A stretch of DNA of 64,000 nucleotides from UBA877 sp035506155 (GCA_035506155.1 DATJPX010000161.1:8843-72842), one strand, 5' to 3'. Counted from the first letter of the stretch, positions 41,922 to 50,519 are shown. Numbers and translations: made by a program. The notes: a model not told the origin generated them from the sequence alone.

Positions 41922-42881
41922 CTATTTCTTGTCACTCTTGGGCAGGTTCTGCTGGGCCAGCGAAATCGTCCCGTTGAGCCCGCCCAGGTTCATCGTATCC
42001 ACGGCGCTGCTTGGGACGATCACCAGGGCGCCTTTTTCCTTCAGACCTTCGAAGAGCATGTTCATGGCCCGCAGGTGCAGGGCGGTAGGATTATCGATAT
42101 AGGACTTGGAAGCCTCGGCGAACGAGACGGCAATCTGTTGCTCCGACTCACCCAGGATCACGCGCGCCTGGCGCTCACGTTCGGCCTGCGCCTGGCGGGA
42201 CATGGCATCTTCCAGGTCGGGCGGAATGATAACATCCCGGATCTCCACGGATTGGACGGTGACACCCCAGGGAGTGGTGCGCTCGTCGATGATCTTCTGC
42301 AGCTCGGCGTCCATTTTGTCACGCCCCACCAGGATGTCAGCCAGAACGCTTTGCCCGATGATCTCGCGTAAGGCGGTCTGGGCGGCCCAGGCGATGGCAG
42401 CCTTATAGTCGGCCACTTCCAGGGCGGCTTTTTCGGCGTCCCAGACGACCCAGAACAGGACTGCGTCCACGTCCACCGGGACGGTATCCTTGGTGAGCGT
42501 TTTCTCGGCTGAGAAGGGCGTGACCATCACGCGGTGGTCGATCCAATTGGCCAGCGTATCGAGGATCGGCACCACCCAGAAAGCTCCTGGTCCGGCCAGT
42601 TTCCGGAACTTGCCCAGCCGCAAGATCACAGCCTTTTCCCACTGCGAGGCTACCTTGAGCGAGAACAGAATGAAAGTCCCGATCAGTAACCAGCCGATAT
42701 TCCAGATGGGCGGGAAGACCTGGTTGGATGGATAGTTGGTCGTTAGGATGATCGTACCGATGACGTCGGCCAACAGGCAGAGCGCGAAGAGGAAGCCGGC
42801 CATTCCGGAAATGTGCAAATCGGACTTCTGACGCCATGAGAGCCGCGGGCTTGAATCTTTTGGATTTGGATTGGGTGACAT
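41922..42881 (-). CDS. SPFH/Band 7 (stomatin-slipin) membrane protein
   Basis: 319 residues from ATG 42881 with GGAG upstream; a longer frame to 42917 has no ribosome site. Two hydrophobic spans (about 17-40 and 50-70) precede the SPFH domain: EKAVILRLGKFRKLAGPG, RVMVTPFSAEKTLTKDTVPVDVDAVLFW, and GVTVQSVEIRDVIIPPDLEDAMSRQAQAERE with the usual coiled-coil. Such proteins build membrane microdomain scaffolds. Grouped with an exporter it may organise or protect the membrane under stress. Confidence 0.93.
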   Translation of the reverse strand: MSPNPNPKDSSPRLSWRQKSDLHISGMAGFLFALCLLADVIGTIILTTNYPSNQVFPPIWNIGWLLIGTFILFSLKVASQWEKAVILRLGKFRKLAGPGAFWVVPILDTLANWIDHRVMVTPFSAEKTLTKDTVPVDVDAVLFWVVWDAEKAALEVADYKAAIAWAAQTALREIIGQSVLADILVGRDKMDAELQKIIDERTTPWGVTVQSVEIRDVIIPPDLEDAMSRQAQAERERQARVILGESEQQIAVSFAEASKSYIDNPTALHLRAMNMLFEGLKEKGALVIVPSSAVDTMNLGGLNGTISLAQQNLPKSDKK

Positions 42882-42931
42882 GGTATTCTCCTTTTTTAGG
42901 ATATGGGGAGTTCCCAAAGGGAGCCCTTGGA

Positions 42932-43360
42932 TTACTTGGAGGCCTTGCGTAAGTTGACAGAGTCGAAGAACAGCCCCTCGACCTTTTGTCCGCCTTCCAG
43001 AAATGTAATCGTCACGAAGACGATCTCGTTGGCATACTTGGCCGGGAAACGGTAGATCGCATATCCCTGGGCGTTGGTGAGGCTCGGCGTACCGAGAGAG
43101 ACGTAATTGCCGCTGGCGTTCTGGAGAAGAGACCGTAACCCGTCGAATTGAGCCTGCGTGAAAGTGGAATTCATCTTGTCGCTGAAGTCGTGGGTGAACT
43201 CCTGGTAGTCGTTAGCATCGATGGCTTTCAGGGTATTCTCCGTTATGCTGGCGACCTGCTCGGTGGTCAGGCCGGCGGGCTTGGGAGCCGTACAGCCGCT
43301 CATCGCTATGAGGACCAGGACGACGGCCAGTCCCGAAATCAATTTTCTATTCTTGTTCAT
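42932..43360 (-). CDS. Lipoprotein with DUF3887-like domain
   Basis: 142 residues. Lipobox MSGC (about Cys23), then a helical/beta domain with the motif ALKAIDANDYQEFTHDFSDKM, characteristic of DUF3887 and related NTF2-like secreted proteins. Between the regulator and the SPFH gene in the same operon. Role unknown. Confidence 0.8.
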   Translation of the reverse strand: MNKNRKLISGLAVVLVLIAMSGCTAPKPAGLTTEQVASITENTLKAIDANDYQEFTHDFSDKMNSTFTQAQFDGLRSLLQNASGNYVSLGTPSLTNAQGYAIYRFPAKYANEIVFVTITFLEGGQKVEGLFFDSVNLRKASK

Positions 43361-43410
43361 CAGACATTCTCCTTTTTCAAACTGGTGGTTGGTTCAGGCT
43401 CCGATCGCTT

Positions 43411-43785
43411 TTATCGGGGCACCTGATCTTTCAAGATTTGGACGAGCTCTTCCGGGGAAGCGCCCAAGCGCTCCGCGTCGGCGATGTAGCGTTGGGTCAG
43501 ATCGGCCAGGGCTTGCAAGCGGATCTGTTCGCTGACCTCGGGAGGAGGCGCCTCCATGATATACGTGCCGCGACCTTGCTGGGTGGAGATGACCCCGGCC
43601 TCGTCCAGGATGCGGTAGGCGCGGGCAATCGTGTTGAAGTTCACCCGCAGTTCCAGGGCCAGCGAGCGGACGGTGGGGAGTTGGTCGCCTGGCTTGAGCC
43701 TGCCGGCTGCCAGCCTTTCCTTGATGCGTTCGACGACCTGGAGGTAGATCGGGATGCCAGATCGAAAGTCGATTTCGAGATTCAT
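43411..43785 (-). CDS. GntR-family transcriptional regulator (YtrA type)
   Basis: 124 residues from ATG 43785 with GGGAGCGTT before it; an in-frame ATG at 43803 is closer to the promoter and lacks a ribosome site. Winged-helix of GntR type (IPIYLQVVERIKERLAAGRLKPGDQLPTVRSLA, then FNTIARAYRILDEAGVI and GRGTYI) with a short C-terminal dimerisation tail, the YtrA layout. First gene of a seven-gene operon (regulator, lipoprotein, SPFH, PLDc_N, ABC ATPase, permease, CPBP protease), and probably its repressor. Confidence 0.93.
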   Translation of the reverse strand: MNLEIDFRSGIPIYLQVVERIKERLAAGRLKPGDQLPTVRSLALELRVNFNTIARAYRILDEAGVISTQQGRGTYIMEAPPPEVSEQIRLQALADLTQRYIADAERLGASPEELVQILKDQVPR

Positions 43786-43804
43786 AACGCTCCCTGCCAG
43801 CAAT

Positions 43805-43837
43805 ATTGTATCATTGTATCATTGTACTAATTGTATG
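43805..43837 (-). promoter_or_regulatory. Operator/promoter with tandem 8-bp repeats before the GntR operon
   Basis: ATTGTATC at 43805-43812 and again at 43813-43820, ATTGTACT at 43821-43828 and ATTGTATG at 43830-43837. On the minus strand each copy reads GATACAAT or a close variant and so offers several overlapping TACAAT -10 elements. It lies 20 nt upstream of the regulator's start and is the best site for self-repression. Confidence 0.6.
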
Positions 43838-43884
43838 CGCGTCCGGGATTCTGTCAAGGTCTATCGGGCCAGGTTGCCAAATGC

Positions 43885-43919
43885 ACAGGCGTCCGGATGA
43901 ACTTCATCCGGACGCCTGT
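43885..43919. terminator. Terminator of pdxR (35-bp palindrome)
   Basis: 17-bp arms at 43885-43901 and 43903-43919 with a single central base. It begins 30 nt after the pdxR stop on the minus strand. The stem ACAGGCGTCC... is very strong; the T-run is poor (CATTTGG). Confidence 0.7.
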
Positions 43920-43948
43920 CGGGAGATCGGTTTCTGGTAAGGTAAAAG

Positions 43949-45427
43949 TCAGCGGGCAGCTTGCAGTCGCCGGATGGCTTTCCCGAGGCGCTTGACCCCG
44001 GCCTCGATTTGCTCCGGAGGCTGGACGACGAAATTAAGTCGCAACCAGTCTTTCCCTTCCACACTGTCGGTGAAGTAATTACTGCCGGGCGTAAAGTCAA
44101 CGCCTTCCTCGCAGGCAAACGGATACAGCTCGTTTGCAGACAAGTGATCGGGCAGCTGCAACCAGAGGAATAACCCGCCCTGCGGAGGATCGAGACGGAC
44201 CCCGGCCGGCAGGCAACGGTCGATCGCCGCGAGCATGGCGTCCCGGCGTTTTCGGAAGATCTGACAGGTGCGGCGCAGATGGACCTGGTACCTGCCAACC
44301 GTAACATAAGCCTCCAGAGCGCGTTGGATCAGTGTGGAGGTCGCCACGTCGTTGACACGCTTGAACTTGACCAGGCAGTCGTAGATCGGGCCTTCGGCAA
44401 CCAGGAAGCCCACCCGCAAACCCGGCATCAGCATCTTCGAGAACGTGCTGACATAGATGACCCGTCCGCCCGAGTCGAGCGCCTTCAAGGCCGGTTGGGT
44501 CCGCCCCTCGTAGCGCAAGTCGCCGACGAAATCGTCCTCCAGAATCGGAACATTGTAGCGATCTGCCAAAACGATCAACTGCCGGCGCCGGGAACCGTTC
44601 AAACAGGTGCCGGTGGGATTGTGGAAGTTGGGGATGGTGTAAATCAATTTGGGGTGGTGCTGCTGGAGCAACTTTTCCAGCACCTCGACTTGCATGCCTT
44701 GTCCGTCGACCGGGATTCCGACGGCCTTGAATCCGAGCGCCCGGAACAAATCCAGCGCGCCTGAATAGGTCGGGTTTTCCACCAGGAGGGTATCCCCCGG
44801 CCGGAGGAGGAGTTGTGACACCAGGGAAATTGCCTGTTGTGAACCGGCTGTGATGAGGATGTTCTCAGGCAATGTCTGGAGACCCTGGCTGGCCAGGATG
44901 TGAGCGATGGTCGCCCGCAACGGGGCATACCCCGTGCGGTCCCCGTAATCCAGGGCGGCGATGCCGTCCCGGCGCATGACCGTCTGCAGGACTTTGCGAA
45001 AATCCTCGACCGGGAAGAGACGCGAATCGCCGATTCCGCCGGCAAAACTGATCGCAGGAACCTGCTGGGGAATTTTCGCCTTTTCTTCCAGGACGATTGC
45101 TTCGGAAATCCCGCTCTGGGTCAAGACGGTCTGTTGCCAGAGTGGCCAGGCGGTTCCACCCTCCCCTTTGGGCAGGGAAAGGAGAGGCGTGGGCGGTAAA
45201 ACGTAGGTACCGCTGCCAACCCGCGAGAAGACCAAGCCATCCGCCTCGAGCCCGGCATAGGCATTTTCCACAGTGATCCGGTTGACTCCGAGGTCGTGAG
45301 CGAGCTGGCGGCTGGCTGGCAGGCGGGTCTCCGGCGCCAGGCTGCCGGCGAGGATCCCCTGTCGTAGATAGGTTTCGATCTGTTCATAGAGGGGGATACT
45401 GCTTTGGTGTTCCAATGGGATGCGCAT
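43949..45427 (-). CDS. pdxR: PdxR-type MocR regulator (GntR HTH + aminotransferase fold)
   Basis: 492 residues. N-terminal GntR winged helix (about 10-80: IPLYEQIETYLRQGILAGSL, LPASRQLAHDLGVNRITVENAYAGLEADGL, VGSGTYV), a linker, then a class I aminotransferase fold with the PLP lysine in YVSTFSKMLMPGLRVGF and the nearby NPTGTCLNGSRR. MocR regulators sense pyridoxal phosphate. It is divergent to pdxS-pdxT, so it most likely activates PLP synthesis when PLP is low. The shared intergenic region carries repeated ATTGG motifs. It could in principle be another MocR type, but position makes PdxR the best name. Confidence 0.92.
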   Translation of the reverse strand: MRIPLEHQSSIPLYEQIETYLRQGILAGSLAPETRLPASRQLAHDLGVNRITVENAYAGLEADGLVFSRVGSGTYVLPPTPLLSLPKGEGGTAWPLWQQTVLTQSGISEAIVLEEKAKIPQQVPAISFAGGIGDSRLFPVEDFRKVLQTVMRRDGIAALDYGDRTGYAPLRATIAHILASQGLQTLPENILITAGSQQAISLVSQLLLRPGDTLLVENPTYSGALDLFRALGFKAVGIPVDGQGMQVEVLEKLLQQHHPKLIYTIPNFHNPTGTCLNGSRRRQLIVLADRYNVPILEDDFVGDLRYEGRTQPALKALDSGGRVIYVSTFSKMLMPGLRVGFLVAEGPIYDCLVKFKRVNDVATSTLIQRALEAYVTVGRYQVHLRRTCQIFRKRRDAMLAAIDRCLPAGVRLDPPQGGLFLWLQLPDHLSANELYPFACEEGVDFTPGSNYFTDSVEGKDWLRLNFVVQPPEQIEAGVKRLGKAIRRLQAAR

Positions 45428-45482
45428 CAGGGACCTCCAGAAAATGGCATCATCAATATAACATTTTCCGCCCGTAGATCAT

Positions 45483-45571
45483 AGAGCCAATCGCGGAGAT
45501 TTTGCACCAAACCATTAAATTGGACCGGTATATATTGGCCATTATTGGCTCTTAACATACACCAATTTAAT
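45483..45571. promoter_or_regulatory. Likely PdxR operator: nested inverted and direct repeats
   Basis: AGAGCCAAT (45483-45491) is the reverse complement of ATTGGCTCT (45544-45552); ATTAAATTGG (45514-45523) is the reverse complement of CCAATTTAAT (45562-45571). ATTGG cores on the plus strand also occur at 45519, 45534 and 45544 (15 and 10 bp apart). They lie midway between pdxR and pdxS. Confidence 0.65.
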
Positions 45572-45719
45572 CCTAGAATCAACCCCAAGAGATGGCTGCG
45601 CTTCCGATCGCGGTTGTCCTCATCCCCGAAATTCCATCGATCGACGCACGCCCTCCATCCGGCTTCAGCGGCTTGGCGGCGTGGTAGAATAAAACCGCAT
45701 TTCTATACAGGAGATAACC

Positions 45720-46607
45720 ATGGAAAACCAAACTGGCACATTTGCCGTCAAAAAGGGGCTGGCCCAGATGCTTAAAGGTGGCGTCATCATGGATGTCGTT
45801 ACCCCGGAACATGCCAAGATCGCCGAGGAAGCAGGCGCCTGCGCCGTCATGGCGCTGGAGCGCGTCCCGGCGGACATCCGTGCACAGGGCGGGGTGGCGC
45901 GCATGTCGGACCCGGATCTGATCCTGAAGATCATGGACTCGGTCACCATCCCGGTCATGGCCAAATGCCGCATCGGGCACTTCGTCGAAGCGCAGATCCT
46001 GGAAGCCGTTGGAATCGACTACATCGACGAATCCGAGGTGCTGACCCCGGCGGACGAAGAGAATCATATCCTCAAGCACAACTTCAAAGTCCCGTTTGTT
46101 TGCGGCTGCCGCAACCTGGGCGAGGCCCTGCGGCGGGTCGGCGAGGGCGCGGCGATGATCCGCACCAAAGGGGAGGCTGGGACCGGCGATGTGGTCGAGG
46201 CCGTCCGGCACGCCCGCACGGTGCTGGGTGAGATTCGCCGTCTGACGACGATGTCCGATGAGGAATTGATGCACTACTCCAAAGAGATCGGCGCGCCGTA
46301 CGAACTGGTCAAGGAGACCAAGGAATTGGGACGCATGCCGGTGGTCAACTTTGCGGCCGGCGGCATCGCCACTCCCGCGGATGCGGCCCTCATGATGCAG
46401 CTTGGCGTGGACGGTGTCTTCGTCGGCTCGGGCATCTTCAAGTCCGGCGACCCGGCCCGCCGCGCCGCGGCCATCGTCAAGGCGACCACGCATTATCAGG
46501 ATGCCTCCATCCTGGCCGAGGTCAGCAAGAACCTGGGCGAGCCGATGGTGGGACGCAACGTCTCCACCATGCCGGAGCTCGAGAAGATCGCCGGGCGAGG
46601 CTGGTAG
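45720..46607 (+). CDS. pdxS: Pyridoxal 5'-phosphate synthase, synthase subunit
   Basis: 295 residues. TIM-barrel subunit that builds PLP from ribose 5-phosphate, glyceraldehyde 3-phosphate and ammonia. Catalytic lysines are in MAKCRIGHFVEAQIL and MIRTKGEAGTG; MDVVTPEHAKIAEEAGACAVMALERVPADIR is the family signature. GGAGATAACC precedes the ATG; a TAGAAT -10-like box lies at 45685-45690. Next to pdxT and divergent to pdxR. A 20-nt stem-loop follows its stop. Confidence 0.98.
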   Translation: MENQTGTFAVKKGLAQMLKGGVIMDVVTPEHAKIAEEAGACAVMALERVPADIRAQGGVARMSDPDLILKIMDSVTIPVMAKCRIGHFVEAQILEAVGIDYIDESEVLTPADEENHILKHNFKVPFVCGCRNLGEALRRVGEGAAMIRTKGEAGTGDVVEAVRHARTVLGEIRRLTTMSDEELMHYSKEIGAPYELVKETKELGRMPVVNFAAGGIATPADAALMMQLGVDGVFVGSGIFKSGDPARRAAAIVKATTHYQDASILAEVSKNLGEPMVGRNVSTMPELEKIAGRGW

Positions 46608-46626
46608 GGCGCAATATTTCGTGCCC
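46607..46626. repeat. Intercistronic 20-nt stem-loop (copy 2)
   Basis: GGGCGCAATATTTCGTGCCC overlaps the last base of the pdxS stop and ends 5 nt before the pdxT start. Imperfect arms (one G-T pair, one mismatch) in the same GGGCRCRA-n4-TYGYGCCC pattern as 8086-8105 and 49820-49839. Confidence 0.65.
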
Positions 46627-46631
46627 GTACA

Positions 46632-47216
46632 ATGTCTATGAAAATTGGAGTCCTCGCCATCCAGGGCGATTTCGCCGAACACATCGTCATGCTCAAGCGC
46701 CTGGGCGCGGAGGCCGTCGAAGTCCGCCTGCCGGCCCAGCTCGACGGGCTGGACGGGTTGATCATCCCCGGCGGCGAATCGACGACAATCGGGAAGCTGG
46801 CTGTCGATTACTGCCTGCTCGAGCCTTTGCGTGAGTTCGGAAAGAGCCATGCCATCTGGGGCACCTGCGCCGGGGCCATCTTCCTCTCCAAGGATGCCCG
46901 CCGGGACCAACCCCTGCTGGGCATCATGGACATCACGGTGGAGCGCAACGCCTTCGGCCGCCAGGTGGACTCATTCGAAGCCGATCTGGATATCGATCCG
47001 CTCAAGCAGGCCACCCGGACCAGTGCGCCTTTCCATGCCATCTTCATCCGGGCCCCGATCATCGAGGCCGTGCGGGAGGATGCGAAGATCCTTTCCGCCT
47101 TGCCGGATGGACGGATCGTGGCTGCCCAGCAGGCAAAACTGCTGGCGACCTCCTTCCATCCGGAGCTGACCCAGGATTCGCGATTTCACCAGTATTTTCT
47201 GTCGCTGGCACAATAG
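46632..47216 (+). CDS. pdxT: Pyridoxal 5'-phosphate synthase, glutaminase subunit
   Basis: 194 residues. Class I amidotransferase releasing ammonia to PdxS. GVLAIQGDFAEH at the start, IPGGESTT (oxyanion), the nucleophile Cys in WGTCAGAIFL and the His/Glu of FHPEL are all present. Start ATG 46632; a second in-frame ATG at 46638 is equally possible. No clear ribosome site, since the intercistronic stem-loop occupies that position. Confidence 0.97.
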   Translation: MSMKIGVLAIQGDFAEHIVMLKRLGAEAVEVRLPAQLDGLDGLIIPGGESTTIGKLAVDYCLLEPLREFGKSHAIWGTCAGAIFLSKDARRDQPLLGIMDITVERNAFGRQVDSFEADLDIDPLKQATRTSAPFHAIFIRAPIIEAVREDAKILSALPDGRIVAAQQAKLLATSFHPELTQDSRFHQYFLSLAQ

Positions 47217-47245
47217 GGATCTGCCTGCCTTTACCACCCATCCTT

Positions 47246-48181
47246 ATGACCGTTCGTTCGCTCGACATCCTTGACCTGCCACTCCTGCCGCGTTACCGCC
47301 GGGATGTGCTTTCCCTGGACAGTGCGCGGATATTGACGCGCGGCAATCCCCTGGGCGCCGCAGCGATGTTCTCCTATCTCAACCCGCGCCGCCATCTTTA
47401 TACGGCAGTCGCCAGCGAGGATGGCAGCTCCCTGATGGGACAGGTCATCCTGAACGAAGAGGAAACTTCCGCCCGGATCACTTTCCTCGCCCCGGAGGAA
47501 CATGCCAACGGCCTGGTCCTTTCGCTGGTCTCTCACCTGGCTGTCCAGGCCGGCGAATGGGGCGCCTTCCACCTGCTGGCCGAAGTGGATGAGGACTCCC
47601 CGGTCTTCCGCTCCCTGCGGCAGGCGGGCTTTGCCATGTACGCCTGGCAGCGAGTCTGGAGGTTGCCAGTAGTGGAAATCCAGGATGCACACGATTCCTG
47701 GCGGAAGGCCGAAGAGACCGACTGGCCGGCCATCCAGTCCCTTTATGGCCAGATCGTCCCGGCCCTGCTCCATCCGGTGGAAATGCTGCCCAAGCAGGTC
47801 ACGGGATTGGTGTGCCGCTCCGAGGGAAACTTGCAGGCCTACGCGGCGGTGAACAGCGGACCGAAAGGCATTTGGATCCAACCGCTGGTCCCGCCGGATT
47901 CTCCTTGTGTCTCCGACCAGATGGCCAGCCTGGCGGATTCGATCCCCGGGTGGAACGGGCGGGCCATCTACGTATGCGTCCGTTCCTACCAGACCTGGCT
48001 GGAATCGGTTCTGGAGGACCTGGGGGCCGAAGCCGGTCCGCGCCAGGCGGTGATGGTCAAACGTCTGGCCAAGGTCCAAAAAGTCGAGGAGAAGGTTTCA
48101 GCCATCGACAAGGTCCTGGCCAAGCCGGCCGCACCGGTGGCGCGCGCCGTCACCAATGAAGACATTCCGCCGAAAAAGTGA
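47246..48181 (+). CDS. Hypothetical protein, GNAT-like fold suspected
   Basis: 311 residues. No signal peptide. Two similar halves can be traced: one with SLMGQVILNEEETSARITFLAPEE and one with LQAYAAVNSGPKGIWIQPLVPPD, each a beta-strand/helix pattern like an acetyltransferase half, and each followed by a helix and an IYVCVRSYQTWLE-type strand. The tail (about 285-311) is Lys/Pro/Ala rich. In the pdxS-pdxT to tmk run; role unknown. Confidence 0.75.
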   Translation: MTVRSLDILDLPLLPRYRRDVLSLDSARILTRGNPLGAAAMFSYLNPRRHLYTAVASEDGSSLMGQVILNEEETSARITFLAPEEHANGLVLSLVSHLAVQAGEWGAFHLLAEVDEDSPVFRSLRQAGFAMYAWQRVWRLPVVEIQDAHDSWRKAEETDWPAIQSLYGQIVPALLHPVEMLPKQVTGLVCRSEGNLQAYAAVNSGPKGIWIQPLVPPDSPCVSDQMASLADSIPGWNGRAIYVCVRSYQTWLESVLEDLGAEAGPRQAVMVKRLAKVQKVEEKVSAIDKVLAKPAAPVARAVTNEDIPPKK

Positions 48182-48188
48182 TATAAAT
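48182..48188 (+). promoter_or_regulatory. -10-like element directly before the R3H ATPase gene
   Basis: TATAAAT at 48182-48188 lies 5 nt before the ATG at 48194 and there is no ribosome site between; a leaderless transcript is possible. No clear -35. Confidence 0.35.
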
Positions 48189-48193
48189 CCGGT

Positions 48194-49819
48194 ATGACCC
48201 AATTAAGAATTACGGATGATCTTGACGCCCTGCTGGGAGTATTACCTGGCGCCATCGTCGAGGCCGTTCATAAAGCCAACGATTACGACAATCTCCTTGA
48301 GATCATCCTCGACTTGGGGCGCGTCCCGACGGCGCGCTACGTCCAGGGCGAGGTGGTTTTGAGCACCAAGGAAATCGCCCGGGCCGAGCTCGACCACGTC
48401 GTCGAGCACATCGGCGAGTTCGACGCGGACAACCGCGCCGGCCTGGAGCGCACCCTGCACCGCATCTCCTGCCTGCGCAACCGGCGCGGCCACATCGTCG
48501 GCTTGACCTGCCGGGTCGGGCGGGCCGTCTACGGGACGGTCGACATCATCCAGGATATCGTCGAGTCGGGCAAGTCCCTGCTCATCCTGGGCCGCCCGGG
48601 CGTGGGCAAGACCACGCTCCTGCGCGAGGCCGCCCGCATTTTGGCGGAATCGAAGCGCGTCATCATCGTCGATACCTCGAACGAGATCGGCGGCGACGGT
48701 GACGTGCCCCACCCGGCGGTCGGCAAGGCCCGCCGCATGCAGGTGCGCGAACCGATGCTCCAGCACGAAGTGATGATCGAGGCGGTCGAGAACCACAACC
48801 CCGAGGTGATCGTCATCGACGAGATCGGGCGCGAGCTGGAAGCGGCCGCCGCCCGCACGATCGCCGAGCGCGGCGTCCAGCTGATCGGCACCGCCCATGG
48901 CCAGACCATCGACAACCTGCTGCTCAACCCGACCCTATCCGACCTGATCGGCGGGATCGAGGCCGTCACCTTGTCGGATGAGGAGGCCCGCCGGCGCGGC
49001 ACCCAGAAGACGGTTCTCGAGCGGCGCGCCCCACCCACCTTTGATGTCCTGGTGGAGATCCAGCAGCGCGACCGTTTCGCCGTCCACATGGACATTGCCG
49101 CTTCGGTCGACTCGCTCCTGCGCGGCTATCCGCTCCCGCCCGAGATCCGCAGCCGGGATGCCGAGGGCAGGATCCAGATCGAAAAACCTGCCCCCAATCT
49201 GAAATCGCGGCCCGATTCGGAATTCCGCATCGAGAACGGGAATACCACCGGTCCACGCCGGACCTCCGGCCTGCAGCCTCCCCCGATGGTCTCGACTGCT
49301 CCCATGCAGCGGGCCGAGTTCAATCCGCCAACCGAGCCCCGCCGCCTGCCCCTCCAGACGACCCGCGTCTATCCTTATGGCGTGGCGCGCGACCGGCTGG
49401 TCCAGGCTGCCAAGCGCCTGGGCGTTCCGGCCGTGTTCGTCAAGGAGGCCGGCGAAGCCGACGTGCTCGTGACCCTGCGGTCGTATTATCGTGACCGCCA
49501 GCAGGCCGTGGTCCAGGCCGAGCAGCGCGGCATGCCGATCTTCGTCCTGCGGGCAAATACAGTCAGCCAGATGGAGCAGTTCCTGAGCGACCTGTTCAAC
49601 CTGTCCGAGCTGGCCCCGGCGCAGGGAGAGCTCGACCAGGCCAAGAACCAGGCCCAGGCGGCCATCTCAGCCGTGCTGAACGGCGAGCGCTGGGTGGACT
49701 TGCCGCCCGGCCCGGCCACAGTCCGGCGAATCCAGCATGAACTGGCCCGCGACGCGGAGCTGGTCTCGCATTCATACGGCAAGGAACCCCGCCGCCACGT
49801 CAGGATTTTCCGGGAGTAA
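48194..49819 (+). CDS. AAA-type ATPase with C-terminal R3H domain (SpoIIIAA/Ycf45-like)
   Basis: 541 residues. The ATPase core (about 60-300) is of the SpoIIIAA/Ycf45 kind: Walker A GRPGVGKTTLL, VIIVDTSNEIGGDGDVPH, Walker B VIVIDEIG, and GTAHGQTIDNLL. A variable Pro-rich linker follows (about 335-390), then a small conserved domain and a C-terminal R3H nucleic-acid-binding motif (RRIQHELARDAELVSHSYGKEPRRHV). Such proteins are common in cyanobacteria, plastids and Chloroflexota; proposed roles involve single-stranded nucleic acid. Directly before tmk. Confidence 0.9.
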   Translation: MTQLRITDDLDALLGVLPGAIVEAVHKANDYDNLLEIILDLGRVPTARYVQGEVVLSTKEIARAELDHVVEHIGEFDADNRAGLERTLHRISCLRNRRGHIVGLTCRVGRAVYGTVDIIQDIVESGKSLLILGRPGVGKTTLLREAARILAESKRVIIVDTSNEIGGDGDVPHPAVGKARRMQVREPMLQHEVMIEAVENHNPEVIVIDEIGRELEAAAARTIAERGVQLIGTAHGQTIDNLLLNPTLSDLIGGIEAVTLSDEEARRRGTQKTVLERRAPPTFDVLVEIQQRDRFAVHMDIAASVDSLLRGYPLPPEIRSRDAEGRIQIEKPAPNLKSRPDSEFRIENGNTTGPRRTSGLQPPPMVSTAPMQRAEFNPPTEPRRLPLQTTRVYPYGVARDRLVQAAKRLGVPAVFVKEAGEADVLVTLRSYYRDRQQAVVQAEQRGMPIFVLRANTVSQMEQFLSDLFNLSELAPAQGELDQAKNQAQAAISAVLNGERWVDLPPGPATVRRIQHELARDAELVSHSYGKEPRRHVRIFRE

Positions 49820-49839
49820 GGGCGCGAGATATCGCGCCC
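49820..49839. repeat. Intercistronic 20-nt stem-loop (copy 3)
   Basis: GGGCGCGAGATATCGCGCCC has perfect 8-bp arms and a GATA loop. It begins on the base after the TAA stop of the R3H ATPase gene and ends on the base before the ATG of tmk, so it is the entire intergenic region. Confidence 0.75.
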
Positions 49840-50469
49840 ATGCGCATGTTCATCACCCTCGAAGGACCGGATGGATCCGGCAAGACCTCCCACGTCAAGC
49901 CCCTGGCCGAATGGCTGGAGGGGCAGGGGTATCATGTTCACACGGCCCGGGAACCCGGCGGGACGGCCATCAGCGAGCAGATCCGCACGGTCATCCACGA
50001 TCTGAAAAATACCGAGATGAACCCGCGCACCGAGACGCTGCTCTACCAGGCGGCCCGGGCGCAGATCGTCGAACAAGTCATCCGGCCGAAGCTGGCCGCG
50101 GGTTGGATCGTCCTCTGCGACCGGTACGCCGACTCGACCCTGGCTTACCAGGGCTACGGGCACCGGCAAAACCTGGACGAGGTGCGCAGCCTGGTGCGTT
50201 ATGCCACCGGCGGCCTGGTCCCCGACTTGACCCTCCTGCTGGACGTCGATGCCCAGACCGGCCTCAGCCGCCGGCAGAAGAGCGGCGGCGAATGGAACCG
50301 CCTGGATGCTTATCAGCTCGAGTTCCATTGTCGGGTCCGGGACGGATATCTGGAATTGGTCCGGCAGGAGCCGATGCGTTGGGTGAAAATCGATGCCGGG
50401 AAAGACTGGGAGACCGTCCAGCAGGAGCTCCGCAGAGTGGTTTCCGAACGGATAAAAAAATCCGCTTGA
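49840..50469 (+). CDS. tmk: Thymidylate kinase
   Basis: 209 residues. Converts dTMP to dTDP. P-loop LEGPDGSGKTSH, the DR motif in LCDRYADSTLAYQGYG, REPGGT, and the LID region SRRQKSGGEWNRLD. No ribosome site, because a 20-nt stem-loop fills the gap up to the ATG; translation may depend on re-initiation from the upstream gene. Ends at an intrinsic terminator. Confidence 0.97.
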   Translation: MRMFITLEGPDGSGKTSHVKPLAEWLEGQGYHVHTAREPGGTAISEQIRTVIHDLKNTEMNPRTETLLYQAARAQIVEQVIRPKLAAGWIVLCDRYADSTLAYQGYGHRQNLDEVRSLVRYATGGLVPDLTLLLDVDAQTGLSRRQKSGGEWNRLDAYQLEFHCRVRDGYLELVRQEPMRWVKIDAGKDWETVQQELRRVVSERIKKSA

Positions 50470-50491
50470 CCTAAGCCCAGGTGATTCGATC

Positions 50492-50519
50492 GCCCTTCCC
50501 GGTCCGGAAGGGCTTTTTC
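50492..50519 (+). terminator. Terminator after tmk
   Basis: GCCCTTCC at 50492-50499 pairs with GGAAGGGC at 50506-50513, followed by five T. Confidence 0.9.
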
